From NCBI GenBank assembly GCA_035630195.1, contig DASQLD010000149.1, positions 1 to 9,919 of the forward strand: DNA of 9,919 bases. The letters are read 5' to 3'. Origin of the DNA: DASQDN01 sp035630195. GTDB lineage: Bacteria; Acidobacteriota; Terriglobia; Bryobacterales; Bryobacteraceae. Shown here one piece after another: positions 1-7,050 of the stretch. The stretch's first letter is position 1, and each line of letters opens with the position of its first letter. The position numbers and the translations under genes are program-made. Under the pieces are notes generated by a model. That model did no database searches and was not told the origin of the DNA. It saw only the letters and a program-made list of their open reading frames with translations.

Positions 1-50
1 CGGAAATTCAGGCTATCACGTTTAATACATACGAACATGGACGCCGGGCA

Positions 51-1451
51 TTAGCGTGCAGATTCGAGCCATTGTATGTATTTCTGCGCTATTGCCCGTC
101 CCATCGTAGCTCCGGCCTGGTTGTCCATCTCGTAGTGAATACCGGCCCATATCCGCGAGTCCCCAGCTTCCTTGCCCCAAGCGTTCAGCATGTCCGCTCG
201 GTCGGGAAACAGGTGGGCTAGCAATGCGGTCCGGGCCGTGGAGAGGGCTGAGTGATTCGAAGGATAAGAGGGGAAATTGGGTACAGGGAACAGAGGAGTA
301 ATGCCACTGTCCAATTGATGCGGCCGTAAATACCAGTAGGCGAACTTCGAATCGTTACTGGCTATAAGGGAATCGAAAAGGATTGCTGCGAGCAATGCGT
401 AGGCACGCGCCGAACGCGGCGGATTCTGATCCAGCCGGTCCTCGAACAACATACGGCTCAAGGTTGTGTGGAAATCCGTGAAAGATCCTTGAGCGGTCTG
501 ATAGTAGAACGCCCGGGAATTGCTCGCAAAGTTACGGGTGTAGGACTTTACAGCGTCGGCTTCGGCGCGGACTGCAGACGATTCGCAATCAGGAGGAGGC
601 ACCGAGCGAAACTCGCTCGGCGAACTGAGCAACAGCGGGCGCCAGTTGGGCATAGTCACGTTGCCGGGATTCGTGCCGGTCCAATTGCATCTACCCGCAG
701 GAACGGTTCCTGACCACACTGCGTCGGAGCCGTCGGCGCGAGCCCGCTCGAGGACCTTCTCTGCGACTTGGCGACCCAGTTCCAGGCCCGCCCGGTAATC
801 GCTCGGGTATTGCACACCGGCATAGAGGCGGCTGCGCGCGGCTTCTTCCGACAAACTGCGAAAGTGCGACGCCTCGGATGGCAGAAGGGCTGCAAGGACA
901 GCGGCTGCTGCGCCTGCAGCGGCGGCATGTTCGGAAGGGTAAGAAGGACTGTTTGGTACAGTCACGCGCGTAGCGATTGTGGGATCGAGCTGACTGGGAC
1001 GGGCCCGCTGATAGAAATATTTGGACTCCCAAGCGGCAATGGTGGCATCGTGCATTGCCAGAGCAACGTAGGCAAAGACTCGATGGGGAAAGGCGCTCAT
1101 CGGCTCAGCGGCGTTTTGCCGCTGGACCAGCATGTCGATCCAACGATATGCCGGCGCACCGGCGTCCCAATAACGAACTTGCCTTTCTACTTGTGGGTCG
1201 GGATTGGATGAAAAAGTTTTCAGCCACTCGATCTCGGCTCGTGTTTCGGCTTCGCCTGGAGGTGGCGGAACGCGGAAATCTTTGCCCGAGGATATAACGA
1301 AGGTCTTCCAGCTTCCGGCAGTCGGTTCCACCGGCTGAGCGACACATACGGTGACGGTAGCCGCCGCAAGCGCGGATATGAAGATGGCGCCTCGCAGAGC
1401 GTATGGGAGGCGCTCGCGTGCGCTTAAACTTTTTTGAATAGTTGTGGTCAT
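51..1451 (-). CDS. Exported vanadium-dependent haloperoxidase / PAP2-family acid phosphatase-like protein with two tandem PAP2-like halves
   Basis: Predicted 466-residue secreted enzyme of the PAP2/vanadium haloperoxidase superfamily, which either hydrolyses phosphomonoesters or oxidises halides with peroxide. A basic start and hydrophobic stretch (about residues 16-38, ending CVA-QP) form a Sec signal peptide, so it should act in the periplasm or outside. The C-terminal half carries the full signature: K369-x6-R376-P377, P397-S-N-H400, and S432-R433-x5-H439-x3-D443, matching the vanadate/phosphate ligands and catalytic histidines of the family. The N-terminal half repeats the pattern (K144-x6-RP, PSEH at 172-175, SR-x5-Q214-x3-D218), but glutamine replaces the last histidine. 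Fungal vanadium chloroperoxidase also has two related helical bundles with one active site. The start at 1451 is preferred over an in-frame ATG at 1487 because a good ribosome site lies just before it. Phosphatase or haloperoxidase activity cannot be decided from sequence. Confidence 0.88.
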   Translation of the reverse strand: MTTTIQKSLSARERLPYALRGAIFISALAAATVTVCVAQPVEPTAGSWKTFVISSGKDFRVPPPPGEAETRAEIEWLKTFSSNPDPQVERQVRYWDAGAPAYRWIDMLVQRQNAAEPMSAFPHRVFAYVALAMHDATIAAWESKYFYQRARPSQLDPTIATRVTVPNSPSYPSEHAAAAGAAAAVLAALLPSEASHFRSLSEEAARSRLYAGVQYPSDYRAGLELGRQVAEKVLERARADGSDAVWSGTVPAGRCNWTGTNPGNVTMPNWRPLLLSSPSEFRSVPPPDCESSAVRAEADAVKSYTRNFASNSRAFYYQTAQGSFTDFHTTLSRMLFEDRLDQNPPRSARAYALLAAILFDSLIASNDSKFAYWYLRPHQLDSGITPLFPVPNFPSYPSNHSALSTARTALLAHLFPDRADMLNAWGKEAGDSRIWAGIHYEMDNQAGATMGRAIAQKYIQWLESAR

Positions 1452-1457
1452 TTGTTT

Positions 1458-1464
1458 CTTCCTT
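1458..1464 (-). promoter_or_regulatory. Ribosome binding site deciding the haloperoxidase start
   Basis: On the minus strand AAGGAAG lies six bases (AAACAA) before the ATG at 1451. The in-frame ATG 12 codons upstream (1487) has no comparable purine-rich site and would add a very polar, arginine-rich leader before the signal peptide. The downstream start is therefore the better choice. Confidence 0.7.
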
Positions 1465-1677
1465 TGGCGGCGTTCGACCGCATTCACAGCCGTAAGGCGC
1501 TATCGAGGAGAGAAACTGCTAATTCGTTATGGCGAAAAATGGCGCGTTGTGGAGATGGTACCGGCGTAACTATAAATCCTGTCCGTCACCCGCCTATTTG
1601 ATGGAGTGTGCCGGTTCAGCGGGTTTGCGATTTCGAAGGGAAATCATTTGAGACGTCGCAGGGCCCGGCGTTGATCT

Positions 1678-2769
1678 TCAGAACAGTTTCGACATGTCAA
1701 TTTCTGGAGCCTTCTCTGGAGGGCGGCTCGCCAGGCACCAACTGATGGTTGGCGAAAGGGCCGCGTCAAGTGGCGACTGCTCGACCGCGAGTAGGCCACC
1801 CACCAGTTCGAGCTCCTGGGTGGCGACGAGTTCCCTCGATCCATTCAAAAGCTTTAACACGACATTCACACTACTCAGCCCGCAAGGGAATGCGCCCGAT
1901 GGTATCTCCCGCTCCCCGCCGGGTTCAAAGGCAGGATTTCGAGTGCGTGGGCGGTCGTCCCGGAGGTAAGGGAACAGATCGACGATCCAGCCAGTGACTC
2001 GTTCTGAATCGTAGAAACCGGTCGGGGGCCTGAACTTGTACATCCCGCGCCAGAAGTCCCGTTCCGGCCGGCCAGACGCCGCCCGAACGAACTCGTCGAG
2101 AATCGGGCGGAGGCGCGATACCCACCACTCGAGCCCGAAGGTTTCGAGCACTTCGATGCGCTCACGGATTCGCTGCCAATCCTCCACAGTGCCGGTAAGC
2201 GTGATGTTGGGGATGCCGCAGATACACATGGAGAGCGAATAGTCAAAGTACGGTGAATACGTATCCATCAGCGCAATCTCACTGGCGACCCTTATGTCGG
2301 GTGTCGTCGTTGTGAAATCGCACAGCAACGCGTCGTGGAGAGCAGGATCGGTGGCGTCGCGAATCTGGCGAGAGATTCCTGACACCGCGGCCGTGACCTC
2401 TGCGACTTCCAGTGCCGCAATGTCCTCATTGAGAGTGCAGCGCTCTTTGTGGTTAACCAGCCGGCCCCGCAGTGTTTCGGCGTGCTCGATCACATGGTGG
2501 CTGAAGCCCTGGACGATTGTTAACCAGATCGCGTCGGGTGAGAACGTCAGAGGCAGATGCCTGCTGAACGCGAGATGGATTGCGTCAATCAGCGGGTTGG
2601 CATCTGACCAACTGAGTACGGCGCGCCCACCTAGCGGACCGAGCAAAACCCCGCGATGAAGTCTGTTTCGTACAACGGCAAGAAGTTCTGAACGATCCAA
2701 TATCTCGTTCGAGGCTTGCACATCGTCAACTGCAAACCGGAGGCCAGACACGGGACCGCTGAATCGCAT
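1678..2769 (-). CDS. DUF4419 domain-containing protein
   Basis: A 363-residue predicted soluble protein with no signal peptide or membrane segment. It matches the DUF4419 family along most of its length. Seen in the sequence: the family's opening motif around residues 71-96 (HLPLTFSPD, then IW-x-TI-x-QGFSHH), a central block at about 182-205 (CGIPNITLTGT, then EDWQRIRER), WW at 215-216, and GWIVDLFPYL at 260-269. The biochemical role of DUF4419 proteins is not established as far as I know; many occur in fungi and in bacteria with complex life styles. The gene lies 42 bases downstream of the WD40 gene on the same strand, so co-transcription is likely. No clear Shine-Dalgarno sequence precedes the ATG at 2769, although the codon fits the expected family N-terminus. 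The family call is firm; function is unknown. Confidence 0.85.
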   Translation of the reverse strand: MRFSGPVSGLRFAVDDVQASNEILDRSELLAVVRNRLHRGVLLGPLGGRAVLSWSDANPLIDAIHLAFSRHLPLTFSPDAIWLTIVQGFSHHVIEHAETLRGRLVNHKERCTLNEDIAALEVAEVTAAVSGISRQIRDATDPALHDALLCDFTTTTPDIRVASEIALMDTYSPYFDYSLSMCICGIPNITLTGTVEDWQRIRERIEVLETFGLEWWVSRLRPILDEFVRAASGRPERDFWRGMYKFRPPTGFYDSERVTGWIVDLFPYLRDDRPRTRNPAFEPGGEREIPSGAFPCGLSSVNVVLKLLNGSRELVATQELELVGGLLAVEQSPLDAALSPTISWCLASRPPEKAPEIDMSKLF

Positions 2770-2811
2770 ATGCCAGAAGAATACCCCAAATAGGCGACGT
2801 CTGGTTTCGAT

Positions 2812-5025
2812 CTATTCGAGAACGAAATGATAAAGGCGCCGCTCATGCATGCCTGCCCAAGCTCGCCCATTGGGATGAGGAACAAGAATGAGGCGAGAAC
2901 CAAGACTCCGCCCACAGGGAAGCCACGCGACTTCGGCAGCCGTTTCTGAATCGACGATAACCACCTCATCCTGCCGATGTTCCGCACGGTATCGCATCTG
3001 CTGTGGAAACTCCGCGAAAGTTCCTGCCCAAACTACTGTTCCGACATGCTCGCCGTTGCGGAAGTTCCAGACGATAACCTGCTCCTCCTCGATGGCCGCC
3101 GCGATCGTATGATCGTCGACAAACTTTACCTCACAGATTCTTGCGCGATCTGCGTTGGCAGATCGGGCCTTGCGACCGCGCCGGAGCGGGGCCACCGCGT
3201 TGACATCAGCGGAAAACAACTCGACGCCGGTGTCCCAGTCCCACACCTTTACCATGGCATCAGCGCCGCCCGATACCAGCAAGGCGCTATCAGTAGAGAA
3301 CGCACAAGAAGTAGTGCCGCCAGCATGTGCATCGATACGCCCTAGTTCAATGCGATCAGGTACTCGGTGAGTTCGAATCTCTCCATCCTCTGACATGGTC
3401 ATGATGAAATGGCCGTCTTCAGAGGGCGAGTTATCGTTCATTGCTTCCATCTCGACAGGCATGTCCGACCGAGCGCCGGTTCTAATGTCGTGAATGGTGA
3501 TGGGGCAAGTCTCGTCGGGCCAGCCACCCCACAGGGCAAAGCGCTTTCCATCCGGAGTAAAGCAGACTAACTGATGCGAATAGACACGTTCCGCGACTTC
3601 CGAGAGGAGGTGACCGTCGGATGACTTCCAGACTCCTCCTCCGTTTCCCATGGACACGATCATATGGTTCCCTACGAAAAGGGAGTTGCGCGCATTGCCG
3701 CCCATCTGAACGATGCTTGCACTCTGGTGCAGGCGCTTAATTGGTTTCCCGGTATTGCCTTCCCAGAGCCACGTAGTGCCGTTCGCGGAACGTGTAACAA
3801 GGCGATGTCCGTCAGGAGAGAATTTCGCTTCAGCTATATCGTCCGGATGTGGCGCGAACTGCGTTGTACTTTGCCTAGCAGCGAGATCCCATACACGCAG
3901 TGTTCCATCGTAAGAGATCGACGCGATTCGTTTTCCATCCGAAGAAAAAGTCGCGGCAATCACCCAACTGTCATGCGCGAAGATCGAATTGCGAATCGCT
4001 GCTTTTGAAAGTCCCCAAATCTCAAGATCCCCACCGGAGGAGCCGATCAGAATCTCGTCCCCACTCGGAGCAAATGCTACCGAGTTCACCGACGACCGTG
4101 GCTCGAGAAGCATGCGGAGCGACTTCGATTGCAGATCCCAGATGTAGACGTAGCCTTCGAAATCAAGACCGCCGGCCCCGGCTGCCACTAAGGCGCCATC
4201 CGCCGAGAAGGCCACGCAGTCGATGTTATGATCCTCGTCGGTCGGAAACACCGCAACGCTGTCGCCGGTTTGCACATCCGAGACTCGCACCGGATGTCCC
4301 CAACCTCCGTCCTCACCACCGAAGGAAACCTTCAGCTTCTTGTCTGACGATAGTGAAGGGTCAGGGAATGGGAACCTGCGATTCGGTATGTCGCGAATCG
4401 GCTCTCCGGTTTGGCTATTCCAAACTCGTAGCTGGGCGCGTTTGCGTTTACTCTCGCTGCGGTTGCAAAACCAAGCCGCGAGGTATTCCCCCGAGAGGCT
4501 CAGGGCCCTAGGTAGCTCACCCTCGGAATATAAGGGAAGCTCAAGAAGTAGCTGGCCTGAGATTGGCCTGATCGGTGGAATAAGGCTGCGCAACCAAGGA
4601 GATTCGTTACTGTTGGAAGCCCTTTCCGAACGCCAGGATTCCATCAAGAGTGAGACGGGTCCGTCTGTCTTCGCTTGTTCGATGGACACTGGTGGAGTGC
4701 CTACAAAAGCTGCGTTGAAGTCCCCTAGCTGCGCACAATCCAGCCACACGCAGGAGTTCCAGAAGCATTGAAAGGCCGTCACCGGATGTCTGGAAATGAA
4801 GGTGGCGTTCCGCCGGAGCGACTCAGCAAGAACTGGCAGGACGGCCGATGCCGGGTGACCAGAGGGAAGCACTGCAACGACTGCATCATATTCGGCAATC
4901 AGATCAAATACTCGGCCTGCCTCCGCTTTCTCTTGCACATAGGCCAAGCTGCATAGCCTTTGAGCGAGCGCGTCCCAATTCGCTGCCGCGATGAGTTCCG
5001 ACGTGACAACATTCAGGTCCCCCAT
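2812..5025 (-). CDS. WD40-repeat protein with STAND-type (NACHT/AAA-WD40) linker, lacking the NTPase domain
   Basis: From the ATG at 5025 this encodes 737 residues. Residues about 9-97 resemble the helical linker between the NTPase and propellers of NACHT/AAA-WD40 signalling ATPases: NWDALAQRL, EKAEAGRVFDLIAEYD, then RHPVTAFQCFWN and later SPWLRSLIPP. From about 155 to the end there are about a dozen WD-type blade ends (for example LRVWNSQTGE, VYIWDLQS, LRVWDLAA, VKVWDWDTG, VIVWNFRNGE), enough for two roughly seven-bladed propellers, and the end LYHFVLE is typical of this class. Such propellers act as ligand or protein sensors. The frame stays open upstream to 5289, but that part is antisense to ric and shows no domain. 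A GTG at 5082 preceded by a GGTGGGA-like site is an alternative start. No NTPase or effector domain is present, so this may be a 5'-truncated relic or a stand-alone sensor. It is likely co-transcribed with the DUF4419 gene. Confidence 0.8.
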   Translation of the reverse strand: MGDLNVVTSELIAAANWDALAQRLCSLAYVQEKAEAGRVFDLIAEYDAVVAVLPSGHPASAVLPVLAESLRRNATFISRHPVTAFQCFWNSCVWLDCAQLGDFNAAFVGTPPVSIEQAKTDGPVSLLMESWRSERASNSNESPWLRSLIPPIRPISGQLLLELPLYSEGELPRALSLSGEYLAAWFCNRSESKRKRAQLRVWNSQTGEPIRDIPNRRFPFPDPSLSSDKKLKVSFGGEDGGWGHPVRVSDVQTGDSVAVFPTDEDHNIDCVAFSADGALVAAGAGGLDFEGYVYIWDLQSKSLRMLLEPRSSVNSVAFAPSGDEILIGSSGGDLEIWGLSKAAIRNSIFAHDSWVIAATFSSDGKRIASISYDGTLRVWDLAARQSTTQFAPHPDDIAEAKFSPDGHRLVTRSANGTTWLWEGNTGKPIKRLHQSASIVQMGGNARNSLFVGNHMIVSMGNGGGVWKSSDGHLLSEVAERVYSHQLVCFTPDGKRFALWGGWPDETCPITIHDIRTGARSDMPVEMEAMNDNSPSEDGHFIMTMSEDGEIRTHRVPDRIELGRIDAHAGGTTSCAFSTDSALLVSGGADAMVKVWDWDTGVELFSADVNAVAPLRRGRKARSANADRARICEVKFVDDHTIAAAIEEEQVIVWNFRNGEHVGTVVWAGTFAEFPQQMRYRAEHRQDEVVIVDSETAAEVAWLPCGRSLGSRLILVPHPNGRAWAGMHERRLYHFVLE

Positions 5026-5068
5026 GTAGTTCGATTGTAGGCACGCTGGCGATGCGCTGTTTACGTCC

Positions 5069-5082
5069 GTGACAAATGTCAC
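5069..5082. promoter_or_regulatory. CRP/FNR-family-like operator upstream of ric
   Basis: GTGACA-AA-TGTCAC is a perfect 14-base palindrome. Read as GTGA-N6-TCAC it has the half-sites and spacing of CRP/FNR-family binding sites (consensus TGTGA-N6-TCACA). Its centre, 5075.5, lies 41.5 bases before position 5117. A weak -10-like GACAAT at 5105-5110 would place a transcription start close to there, which is the usual class II activator geometry, though it leaves a leader of only about 14 bases. Nitric-oxide- or oxygen-responsive members of this regulator family commonly control ric/ytfE-type genes, so the context fits. The regulator itself is not in the window. Confidence 0.5.
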
Positions 5083-5130
5083 TGCGTCCCACCCGGCGCT
5101 CAGCGACAATGGCCATGAGGTTAACAGAAA

Positions 5131-5856
5131 ATGCAGACAGCAACCGCTCAGACAATTCGAGACATTGCCGCCAACTCTCTCGCGGCCGTTCGCGTATTTG
5201 AAAAATTCGGAATCGATTACTGCTGTGGCGGCAAGCGGCAGCTGGCAGATGTCTGCCGGGAAAAGGGTTATGACACCGAAGCAATCCAAACCGAATTGGA
5301 TGCTGCGATGTCGGCTTCGGCAGAGTTAGAGCGGGACTGGAGTTCCGCTCGGTTATCCGACCTCATTGAGCATATTGTCGGAATGCACCACGAGTACCTG
5401 CGCAGGGAACTACCTGCGATCGAGCAGCGGCTTGAGAAAGTCTATAGAGTCTACAATCAGCGCTATGGTCCAACGCTCACCGGATTGCCGGAGGTCGTTG
5501 GCGCGTTGAAAGCGGAACTCGAGACGCACCTCCTCAAGGAAGAGCGAGTTCTGTTCCCGGCTATCGCTGCCTTTGAGACTGCGGTCAGCAGCGGTCGCCC
5601 GTTACCGCCCACGCCTTTCGGAACCGTTGCGAACCCGATCCATACGATGGAGAACGAGCACGAGACCGCTGGGCAGGCGCTCTCACGAATTCGTGAGATT
5701 ACGGGTGACTTCGCAGTTCCGGAATACGCGTGCGTGACCTACAGTGCGCTCATGAGTGGACTCGATGAGCTCGAACGGGATCTGCACATGCACATTCATC
5801 TCGAGAACAACATTCTGTTCCCACGCGCGGAAAAACTCGAGGCTTCCCAACGATAA
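5131..5856 (+). CDS. ric: Iron-sulfur cluster repair di-iron protein (RIC/YtfE/ScdA)
   Basis: A 241-residue cytoplasmic di-iron protein of the RIC family, which helps restore Fe-S clusters damaged by nitric oxide or peroxide. Residues 1-60 form the ScdA N-terminal (DUF542) domain, with the hallmark FGIDYCCGG at 26-34 carrying Cys31-Cys32. From about residue 78 a hemerythrin-like four-helix bundle follows. Candidate iron ligands are His86/His87, His133 and Glu137 (H-x3-E), His177 in MENEHETA, and His221 and Glu225 (H-x3-E), matching the ligand set known for E. coli YtfE. Length is close to the usual 220-245 residues, so the gene looks intact. GAGG at 5117-5120 lies ten bases before the ATG. 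The gene is divergent from the WD40 unit and monocistronic, with a CRP/FNR-like palindrome in the shared upstream gap suggesting nitrosative or redox control. Confidence 0.95.
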   Translation: MQTATAQTIRDIAANSLAAVRVFEKFGIDYCCGGKRQLADVCREKGYDTEAIQTELDAAMSASAELERDWSSARLSDLIEHIVGMHHEYLRRELPAIEQRLEKVYRVYNQRYGPTLTGLPEVVGALKAELETHLLKEERVLFPAIAAFETAVSSGRPLPPTPFGTVANPIHTMENEHETAGQALSRIREITGDFAVPEYACVTYSALMSGLDELERDLHMHIHLENNILFPRAEKLEASQR

Positions 5857-5858
5857 AC

Positions 5859-5876
5859 GCGATCTGGGAGGATCGC
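5859..5876 (+). terminator. Small hairpin directly after ric
   Basis: GCGATC and GATCGC form a perfect six-base stem around the loop TGGGAG, starting two bases after the ric stop codon. No T-run follows, so a classical intrinsic terminator is not supported. It may be a 3'-end stabilising hairpin or chance. The rest of the 216-base gap to the convergent PPK2 gene holds only other short, imperfect inverted repeats. Confidence 0.25.
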
Positions 5877-6072
5877 TAGTCGCGGTACTAACTTATCTTC
5901 GTGTCCTGGGAGGGGCCGGTAGTTCTTTAGCCACCGCTTCCCGAAGATGGAATTCGCCTCTCCCTCATTGTTGATCGACGTTGAGCATTACGACTTTTGG
6001 AACTGCAATTCTTTTATTGCCCCGCCAGCTAACGGGTTCAAGCCTGGCTTCCGATTTTCCGGTTTCATGTTT

Positions 6073-6867
6073 CTAGTGCCACTCGATTCGCGAAAGATCA
6101 ACTTTTGCAGGCGGGAACTGCGGGTTCATGCGCTCTAAAGTTGTCCGGATGATCTCCGAAGCCACAGCATCGCGGAAATCACGATCGTCGGCAGGAATTA
6201 AGTACCAGGGAGTCCGCTCGGAGTTCGTGCACGTGATAATCGTTTCGAAGCCGCGCATATACCCGTCCCAGTACTTTCGCTCGGTGAAATCGGACTCAGA
6301 GAGTTCCCAGTGCCGCGTAGGATCGTCGATGCGCTCCTGCAACCTCTTCCGCTGCTCATCTTTGCTGATGTGCAGGAAGATCCTGATAATCTGGATGCCC
6401 TGCTCGGCGAGAATGTACTCGAAGGCGTTTATCTGCCTGCAATGTGCCTGAAGCTGCTCATCGCTGACGTCGCCATGAGCATACGCGGAAAAAATCTCGT
6501 CGAAATAGCTACGGTTGAACACGACGATCTCGCCTTTTTCGGGCATAGCCCGGTGGAACCGCCAGAACCGATCGTGCTTGCTCTCGGAACCAGCCGATTT
6601 CTTGAAGGCCACCGCCCGGCACGACTGTGGGTTAGTGCGGTTCAGCACATCCCGGATAATCGGATCTTTTCCGCCCGTGTCCATCGACTGCAGAACGATG
6701 AGAAGCGACCGTTTCTCCTCGGCGTATAGGATGTTCTGTAGTTCGGCTATTCGGCGGCGATTCTTCTCGAGTGTACTGCCGATCCAGGCGCGGTCGAAGC
6801 CACGCGTGTCCGACGGATCGCTTTCCGCCAAACTCAAACCGCTGTTCAATACCTGAAATTCGCGCAT
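6073..6867 (-). CDS. Polyphosphate kinase 2 (PPK2) family protein
   Basis: A 264-residue cytoplasmic kinase of the PPK2 family, which moves phosphate between polyphosphate and nucleoside mono- or diphosphates. Visible elements: Walker A-like QSMDTGGKD at 60-68, NPQ at 79-81, Walker B-like FNRSYFDE at 117-124, and the lid region with R-x-K-R-x2-ER at 173-179 and DDPTRHWELS at 181-190, then WDGYM at 200-204 and WYLIPADDR at 221-229. The MDTGGKD form and overall length resemble the one-domain PPK2 group often annotated as polyphosphate:nucleotide phosphotransferase (class III-like), but the class and preferred substrate cannot be fixed by eye. The residue after the Walker A aspartate is Pro69, where Gly or Ser is usual. 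The gene converges on ric and is divergent from the exported protein at 7051. No ppk1 or polyphosphatase is adjacent. Confidence 0.92.
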   Translation of the reverse strand: MREFQVLNSGLSLAESDPSDTRGFDRAWIGSTLEKNRRRIAELQNILYAEEKRSLLIVLQSMDTGGKDPIIRDVLNRTNPQSCRAVAFKKSAGSESKHDRFWRFHRAMPEKGEIVVFNRSYFDEIFSAYAHGDVSDEQLQAHCRQINAFEYILAEQGIQIIRIFLHISKDEQRKRLQERIDDPTRHWELSESDFTERKYWDGYMRGFETIITCTNSERTPWYLIPADDRDFRDAVASEIIRTTLERMNPQFPPAKVDLSRIEWH

Positions 6868-6893
6868 CTCGCCATAGGACGCAGATATGCGCG
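6861..6893. repeat. Seven-base inverted repeat over the PPK2 start codon
   Basis: CGCGCAT (6861-6867) and ATGCGCG (6887-6893) are perfect inverted repeats separated by 19 bases. On the minus strand the downstream arm contains the PPK2 ATG. In the mRNA the arms could pair and bury the start codon. It could also be chance in GC-rich sequence. The rest of the gap to 7050 shows no convincing promoter. Confidence 0.3.
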
Positions 6894-7050
6894 CTGCGTT
6901 TCTCCGTCAGGCAACGAACGGTACGGTTTCGTCGCTTGTCACGGTTCTGTAATACACCGGAAGCGGAACGGGTATCATCGTCGAGGCAAACGCCACCAGT
7001 GACCTGTACGCACCGTTGCTTGTGAGGTTTGGTAAGACTTAAATAAGCTT

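Noticed and set aside
1629..1645. GATTTC-GAAGG-GAAATC hairpin downstream of the DUF4419 gene.
   Set aside because: The stem is AT-rich and short, and no T-run follows on the minus strand, so it is not a convincing terminator. No clear promoter was seen in the 1452-1677 gap either.
3900..4511. Plus-strand open frame of 203 codons inside the WD40 gene.
   Set aside because: Arg/Ser/Pro-rich translation without domain similarity, opposite a well-supported WD40 coding region.
5026..5289. The 88 extra N-terminal residues possible for the WD40 protein if translation began at 5289.
   Set aside because: More than half lies antisense to ric, there is no recognisable domain, and the linker homology begins only after the ATG at 5025.
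6024..6050. A GGGTTCAAGCC stretch that resembles a tRNA T-arm, with nearby short inverted repeats (GCCAG...CTGGC; AAGCCTGGCTT).
   Set aside because: The flanking bases do not form a five-base T-stem and no acceptor, D or anticodon arms could be found.
7016..7045. TTGCTT and TAAATA, 18 bases apart, as a promoter for the gene at 7051.
   Set aside because: The -10 would lie only five bases before the ATG, giving an essentially leaderless transcript; the matches to consensus are weak.
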